Below are positions 59,888 through 64,000 of a stretch of 64,000 nt of DNA, in pieces (positions within the stretch are counted from its first letter, which is position 1; each line of letters begins with the position of its first letter). Under the pieces are notes generated by a model, which was given only the letters and a program-made list of their open reading frames with translations, was not told the DNA's origin and searched no databases. The position numbers were made by a program, and so were the translations under genes. Source of the DNA: Rikenellaceae bacterium (GTDB lineage Bacteria; Bacteroidota; Bacteroidia; Bacteroidales; UBA932); contig DPKJ01000011.1 in NCBI GenBank assembly GCA_003542575.1, positions 18,063-82,062 on the forward strand, given 5' to 3'.

Positions 59888-61044
59888 TGGATAAGCTTTC
59901 TATCCCATTTGCGAAAGTCTTCATTGGTGAGAACGAGCATAAATATATAAAAGAGGTTTTGGATAGCGGTTGGTTGACAACTGCAGGAAAAGCTTTGGAA
60001 TTTGAAAAGAAATTTGCTGAATATGTTGGTGCTAAATTTGCTTGTGCTGTTAATTCATGTACAGCTGCACTACACCTTGGAATTGACGCACTAGGCATTC
60101 AGCCGGGAGATAAGGTATTTGTTCCAACAATGACATTTACAGCCTCTGCCGAAATTATTAGATATATGCAGGGAGATCCATGCTTTCTTGACATTGAATA
60201 TGGCACTAATTTGATAACACCTCAAATTCTGTTAGACGGAATTAAAAAAAATCCTGATGTTCGCTTTCTCGTGATTGTTCATTACGGTGGTCAATCAGCC
60301 CATATGGATGAAATCATTACAATTTGCAAAAAAAGCAATATAAAAATTCTAGAGGATGCGGCTCATTCATTTCCTTCCAGACTAAATGGGAAAATGGTGG
60401 GTTCTTTTGGAGAAGTTGCCTGTTTCAGCTTCTATGCAAATAAAACGATTACTACCGGTGAAGGAGGTATGCTGGTTACAGATGATGAAAATCTACACAA
60501 AAGAGTAAAAACTATGCGACTTCACGGTATAAATAGAGATATTTGGGATAGATTCACTTCTAATGTTCCCTCTTGGGAATATGATGTTATTGAAGCAGGT
60601 TATAAATATAATATGCCTGATATTAATGCTGCTATTGGTTTAGGTCAACTGGAACAAGCAGAATTTTTCAGGAGTGAAAGGCAGAAGGTAGCTGAATATT
60701 ACTTCAAGCATTTATCTGATATTGAATGTATCGATTTGCCAATTTGCAATGTTCCTTACAATGATCATGCATGGCACCTGTTCCCTATTGTAATTAAAGG
60801 TAATTCAGAGATCTCACGACATTTGTTTATTGAAAAGATGTCAGAAGCCGGTATCGGAACCTCAGTACATTATAAGCCTCTGCATCGCATGACATACTAC
60901 AAAGAACGATATAATCTCTCCCCTTCCGATTTTCCTAATGCCGAAAAAACGTGGATGGGTAATGTCTCACTTCCAATTTATCCGTTTCTTAAAGAGCAAG
61001 AGTTGGAATACATCTGCATGGCAATTAAGAGAATATTAACTTGA
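59887..61044 (+). CDS. PglE/PerA-like UDP-4-amino-sugar aminotransferase
   Basis: 385 residues, DegT family. PLP lysine in CFSFYANKTITTGEGGMLVTDD; start IPFAKVFIGENEHKYIKEVLDSGWLTTAGKALEFEKKFAEYVGAKFACAVNSCTAAL is characteristic of enzymes aminating C4 of UDP-4-keto-6-deoxy-HexNAc. Start overlaps the transferase stop (TAATG). It is the last gene of the locus. Confidence 0.9.
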   Translation: MDKLSIPFAKVFIGENEHKYIKEVLDSGWLTTAGKALEFEKKFAEYVGAKFACAVNSCTAALHLGIDALGIQPGDKVFVPTMTFTASAEIIRYMQGDPCFLDIEYGTNLITPQILLDGIKKNPDVRFLVIVHYGGQSAHMDEIITICKKSNIKILEDAAHSFPSRLNGKMVGSFGEVACFSFYANKTITTGEGGMLVTDDENLHKRVKTMRLHGINRDIWDRFTSNVPSWEYDVIEAGYKYNMPDINAAIGLGQLEQAEFFRSERQKVAEYYFKHLSDIECIDLPICNVPYNDHAWHLFPIVIKGNSEISRHLFIEKMSEAGIGTSVHYKPLHRMTYYKERYNLSPSDFPNAEKTWMGNVSLPIYPFLKEQELEYICMAIKRILT

Positions 61045-61084
61045 GACTAACCGCTCATTTTCATAATTAAAAAAACTTACTGAA

Positions 61085-64000
61085 ATGCCTCAATCTTTAC
61101 GGGATCTTCTAAAAATGAAGATCCTTGTGCTGGATGGTGCCATGGGCACAATGATCCAGCGTTACCGACTGCAAGAAGATGATTATCGTTGCTGTCGCTT
61201 TAGGAGTCACTCCAAACCTCTCAAGGGGAATAACGACCTCCTCTCAATTACTCGCCCCGACATTATTCAGGCCATTCACCTTGAGTATCTTATGGCCGGG
61301 GCCGACATTATTAGCACTAATACGTTTAATGCCAACTCTATATCTATGGCCGATTATGGCATGGAGGGGTTGGTCTATGAGTTGAATCTGGCGAGCGCGC
61401 GGCTGGGTGTTGAGGCGGTTGAGCTGTATGCTGCCTCTACAGAAAAGTCGTGTCGCCGCGCGTGTTTTGTTGCGGGGTCAATAGGGCCCACTAACAGGAC
61501 TGCCTCTATGTCGGCTGATGTGAATGATCCGGGTGCGAGGAGTGTTTCGTTTGATCAATTGGTTTCGGCATATTCTCAACAGGTTCGTGGGTTGATAGAT
61601 GGGGGCGTTGATATTCTGCTTGTTGAGACTGTTTTTGATGTTCTTAACGCTAAGGCGGCTCTATTTGCCATTGGGGATGTGTTTAAGGAGAAGGGTGTGA
61701 AGTTGCCGGTGATGGTTTCGGTGACAATTACCGATGCAAGTGGCCGGACGCTTACGGGGCAGACTCTTGAGGCGTTTCTTATTTCGGTTTCGCACTTTCC
61801 GTTGATGAGCATCGGGCTGAATTGTGCTTTGGGTGCCGACCAGTTGAGGCCGTTTTTGAAAGAGCTTTCGGCAAAGTCGCCGTTTTATGTCTCTGCCCAC
61901 CCGAATGCGGGTCTTCCCAACCAGTTTGGGGAGTACGATCAGGAGGCCTCATATATGGCTTCGGTTGTTGAGGAGTTTATGAAGAGTGGTTGGGTGAACA
62001 TCATTGGTGGGTGTTGCGGTACCACACCTGTGCATATTGCCAAAATTGCAGAGGCTGCTGCTAAGTATAAGCCGAGGGAGATTCCTGTGATTGAGCATTT
62101 TACCCGCCTTAGTGGTCTTGAACCTCTGGTGATTACTCCGCAGACCAACTTTGTGAATGTTGGTGAGAGGACAAATGTTTCGGGGTCCAAAAAGTTTGCT
62201 CGCCTTATAAAGGAGGAGAGGTATGGCGAGGCCCTTGAGGTTGCCCGTGAGCAGGTTGAGGGTGGTGCCCAGGTTATTGATATTTGTATGGACGAGGCCA
62301 TGCTGGATTCGCAGAGTGCTATGGTTAAGTTCGTTAGCCTTATTATGGCCGAGCCTGATATTTCAAAATTGCCGTTGATGATTGACTCTTCTAAGTGGGA
62401 GGTTATTGAGAGTGGGTTGAAGTGTATCCAGGGTAAATCGGTTGTCAATTCGATAAGTCTCAAGGAGGGTGAGAAGCTTTTTCTGCATCGTGCTTCGTTA
62501 ATTCGGAGGTACGGGGCTGCTGCGGTTGTGATGCTATTTGATGAGCAGGGGCAGGCCGACTCTTATGAAAGGCGCATAGCTGTTGCAGAGAGGAGTTACA
62601 AGTTGCTGACTCAAAAGCTGCATTTTGCTCCTGAGGATATAATTTTTGACCCCAATGTGCTTGCAATTGCCACCGGAATCGAAGAGCACAACAATTACGC
62701 AGTAGATTTCATCAAGACAACTGCCTGGATTAAGCAGAACCTGCCGTACGCCAAGGTTAGCGGAGGTATTAGCAACCTGTCGTTCTCTTTCAGGGGAATG
62801 GACGAGGTTCGCGAGGCCATGCATTCGGTCTTTCTCTATCACGCTATATATGCCGGTCTGGACATGGGCATTGTAAACCCGGGCATGCTGCAGGTGTACA
62901 GCCAAATTCCAGCCGAGCTTCTCCAACTGGTCGAAGATCTCATTCTTAACCGACGTCGTGACTCCACCGAGCGCCTTCTCACCTACGCTGAGCAGCAGCT
63001 CCACCCTACCCCAACCCAGCACTCTAACCTGAACCCGGACCAAATCTCAAACCAACAATTTTCACCACAAAATTCATCTTCACCATTTTCAAACAACCAA
63101 TCCCAACAAAACCACCCTGCGCGCGGAGCTGAGTGGCGATCACTGCCTGTAAACGAGAGAATTAAACATGCACTCATAAAAGGGCTGGATTCGCACATTC
63201 AGGATGATGTTCTGGAGGCGCGCAAACACTTTCCGCGAACCCTTGACGTGATCGAGGGCCCCCTGATGGATTCGATGAACGAGGTGGGTGATCTGTTTGG
63301 TTCGGGCAAGATGTTTTTGCCTCAGGTTGTGAAGAGTGCGCGCGTTATGAAAAAGGCCGTAGAGGCCCTCGCTCCGTTTATTGAGGAGGAGAATCTGGGC
63401 GCTCCGGTAAAGGATTCGGGTACGCTGCTGATTGCTACTGTAAAGGGTGATGTTCACGATATTGGTAAAAACATTGTGAGTGTAGTGCTCTCATGCAACA
63501 ACTACAACATTATCGATTTGGGTGTGATGGTTCCTGCTGAGAAGATTATTGATGCGGCCATTGAGCATAAGGTCGATTTCATTGGGCTGAGTGGTTTGAT
63601 TACCCCTTCGCTTGACGAAATGGTGAATGTTGCTGCCGAGATGGAGCGCCGAGGAGTCACATTTCCGCTTCTTATTGGCGGGGCTACAACTTCGGAGATT
63701 CATGCGGCTGTAAAAATCGCTCCCGGATACTCCGGCCCTGTGATTCATGTGAAGGATGCTTCAAAAGCGGCGGGCGTACTCGCAGCACTCCGTAGCCAAA
63801 CCGCCGGTGATTACATCTCCAGCCTCACCCAACGCTACAGTGAGTTACGTGAAGCCCACCAAACCGGCAAATCCACCCAAAAACTCATCTCACTCACTCA
63901 AGCCCGCCTCAATCAACTTGACATAACACAAATTCCTGAAAAACAACTCAACCCGGAATTTGCCACATCAGATAACACCCCGCAAAACAGCACAACACAA
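61085..64000 (+). CDS. metH: Cobalamin-dependent methionine synthase, 3' truncated by window
   Basis: MetH methylates homocysteine with methyl-tetrahydrofolate via cobalamin. The frame stays open for 972 codons to the window end. Homocysteine domain: start MKILVLDGAMGTMIQRY; zinc ligands C247 (GLNCALG), C310 and C311 (GGCCGTTP), the same numbers as in E. coli. Pterin domain: NFVNVGERTNVSGSKKF, MIDSSKWEVIESG. Cobalamin domain: DVHDIGKNIV with the cobalt-ligand H791, SGLITPSLDEM, IGGATTS. Residues about 640-682 form a Pro/Ser/Asn/Gln-rich insert in the linker between the pterin and cobalamin modules. The reactivation domain lies beyond the window. Only 40 bases separate it from the polysaccharide locus, and composition returns to core type. 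Confidence 0.95.
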   Translation, partial: MPQSLRDLLKMKILVLDGAMGTMIQRYRLQEDDYRCCRFRSHSKPLKGNNDLLSITRPDIIQAIHLEYLMAGADIISTNTFNANSISMADYGMEGLVYELNLASARLGVEAVELYAASTEKSCRRACFVAGSIGPTNRTASMSADVNDPGARSVSFDQLVSAYSQQVRGLIDGGVDILLVETVFDVLNAKAALFAIGDVFKEKGVKLPVMVSVTITDASGRTLTGQTLEAFLISVSHFPLMSIGLNCALGADQLRPFLKELSAKSPFYVSAHPNAGLPNQFGEYDQEASYMASVVEEFMKSGWVNIIGGCCGTTPVHIAKIAEAAAKYKPREIPVIEHFTRLSGLEPLVITPQTNFVNVGERTNVSGSKKFARLIKEERYGEALEVAREQVEGGAQVIDICMDEAMLDSQSAMVKFVSLIMAEPDISKLPLMIDSSKWEVIESGLKCIQGKSVVNSISLKEGEKLFLHRASLIRRYGAAAVVMLFDEQGQADSYERRIAVAERSYKLLTQKLHFAPEDIIFDPNVLAIATGIEEHNNYAVDFIKTTAWIKQNLPYAKVSGGISNLSFSFRGMDEVREAMHSVFLYHAIYAGLDMGIVNPGMLQVYSQIPAELLQLVEDLILNRRRDSTERLLTYAEQQLHPTPTQHSNLNPDQISNQQFSPQNSSSPFSNNQSQQNHPARGAEWRSLPVNERIKHALIKGLDSHIQDDVLEARKHFPRTLDVIEGPLMDSMNEVGDLFGSGKMFLPQVVKSARVMKKAVEALAPFIEEENLGAPVKDSGTLLIATVKGDVHDIGKNIVSVVLSCNNYNIIDLGVMVPAEKIIDAAIEHKVDFIGLSGLITPSLDEMVNVAAEMERRGVTFPLLIGGATTSEIHAAVKIAPGYSGPVIHVKDASKAAGVLAALRSQTAGDYISSLTQRYSELREAHQTGKSTQKLISLTQARLNQLDITQIPEKQLNPEFATSDNTPQNSTTQ
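63002..63130 (+). repeat. Low-complexity in-frame insert of metH
   Basis: It codes for a Ser/Asn/Gln/Pro stretch (start HPTPTQHSNLNPDQISNQQF) with CAA/AAC/TCA codons dominating. It is not an exact tandem array, in contrast to the dehydrogenase gene, but replaces what is normally a short linker. Confidence 0.7.

Noticed and set aside
61045..61084. Cobalamin or SAM riboswitch before metH
   Set aside because: Only 40 bases separate metH from the previous gene, too short for either riboswitch.
1..64000. tRNA, rRNA and integrase/transposase genes
   Set aside because: I looked for tRNA-like ends, rRNA blocks and DDE or tyrosine-recombinase motifs and saw none; the element families here appear non-autonomous. 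By-eye reading could miss a single tRNA.

Overview
The window comes from a Bacteroidota (probably Bacteroidales) chromosome. The evidence is gene content and promoter style: NqrF of the Na+-pumping NADH dehydrogenase, a DUF4290-murA-ftsK-lolA block, a short UpxY/NusG-like antiterminator, a large SLBB-type Wza, and repeated TAnnTTTG (-7) elements, the Bacteroidota sigma factor signature. No rRNA or tRNA gene was seen. I cannot name the species.

Layout. (1) 1-13.8 kb is core genome, mostly on the minus strand: end of nqrF, an RsmF-like rRNA methyltransferase, two small paralogues, a secreted GH20 hexosaminidase, SRPBCC protein and pyrE, a divergent Nudix gene, then the envelope operon UpxY-like/DUF4290/murA/ftsK/lolA. 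(2) 14-26.5 kb is a patchwork: a nucleotide-sugar dehydrogenase, a repeat-rich lipoprotein, rplU-rpmA, an ATPase, a UbiX flavin prenyltransferase, a compact three-gene operon resembling a toxin-antitoxin-chaperone (TAC) system, and a secreted phosphoesterase/beta-propeller fusion. The gaps are filled with dispersed inverted-repeat elements and tandem arrays. (3) 26.8-61.0 kb is one long plus-strand surface polysaccharide locus. It begins with a WbpM-like dehydratase and a Wza-like exporter of core-like composition, then changes abruptly to AT-rich genes: Wzz, WbpE/WbpD/WbpA-like, flippase, polymerase, glycosyltransferases, Gmd pathway, FdtA/FdtA/acetyltransferase/FdtB, HisH2/HisF2/WbpG amidination trio, a small fatty-acid-like set (malonyltransferase, ACP, ketoreductase, KASIII), the initiating phosphoglycosyltransferase and an aminotransferase. 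(4) From 61.1 kb core composition returns with metH, which runs off the window.

How the polysaccharide genes fit together (inference from families). WbpM-like dehydratase plus the last aminotransferase make a UDP-4-amino-4,6-dideoxy sugar, which the PglC-like transferase loads on undecaprenyl phosphate. WbpA/E/D make a 2,3-diamino uronic acid, which WbpG/HisH2/HisF2 could convert to an acetamidino sugar. Gmd and its partners make a GDP-6-deoxyhexose. FdtA/FdtB/acyltransferase make a dTDP-3-amino-3,6-dideoxyhexose. The ACP, FabD, SDR and KASIII genes could make a short hydroxyacyl group for N-acylation. Wzx/Wzy/Wzz/Wza export and polymerise.

Two unusual themes stand out. First, conserved core genes carry in-frame, low-complexity tandem-repeat inserts (dehydrogenase, UbiX, RsmF-like, GH20, phosphoesterase, MetH, DUF4290, lipoprotein), and two genes are followed by degenerate copies of their own 3' ends. 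Nothing like this occurs in the AT-rich capsule block. Second, a family of about 139-bp elements with TCTCCGCGCCA ends, plus solo ends and tandem derivatives, sits in the core gaps, often right at stop codons.
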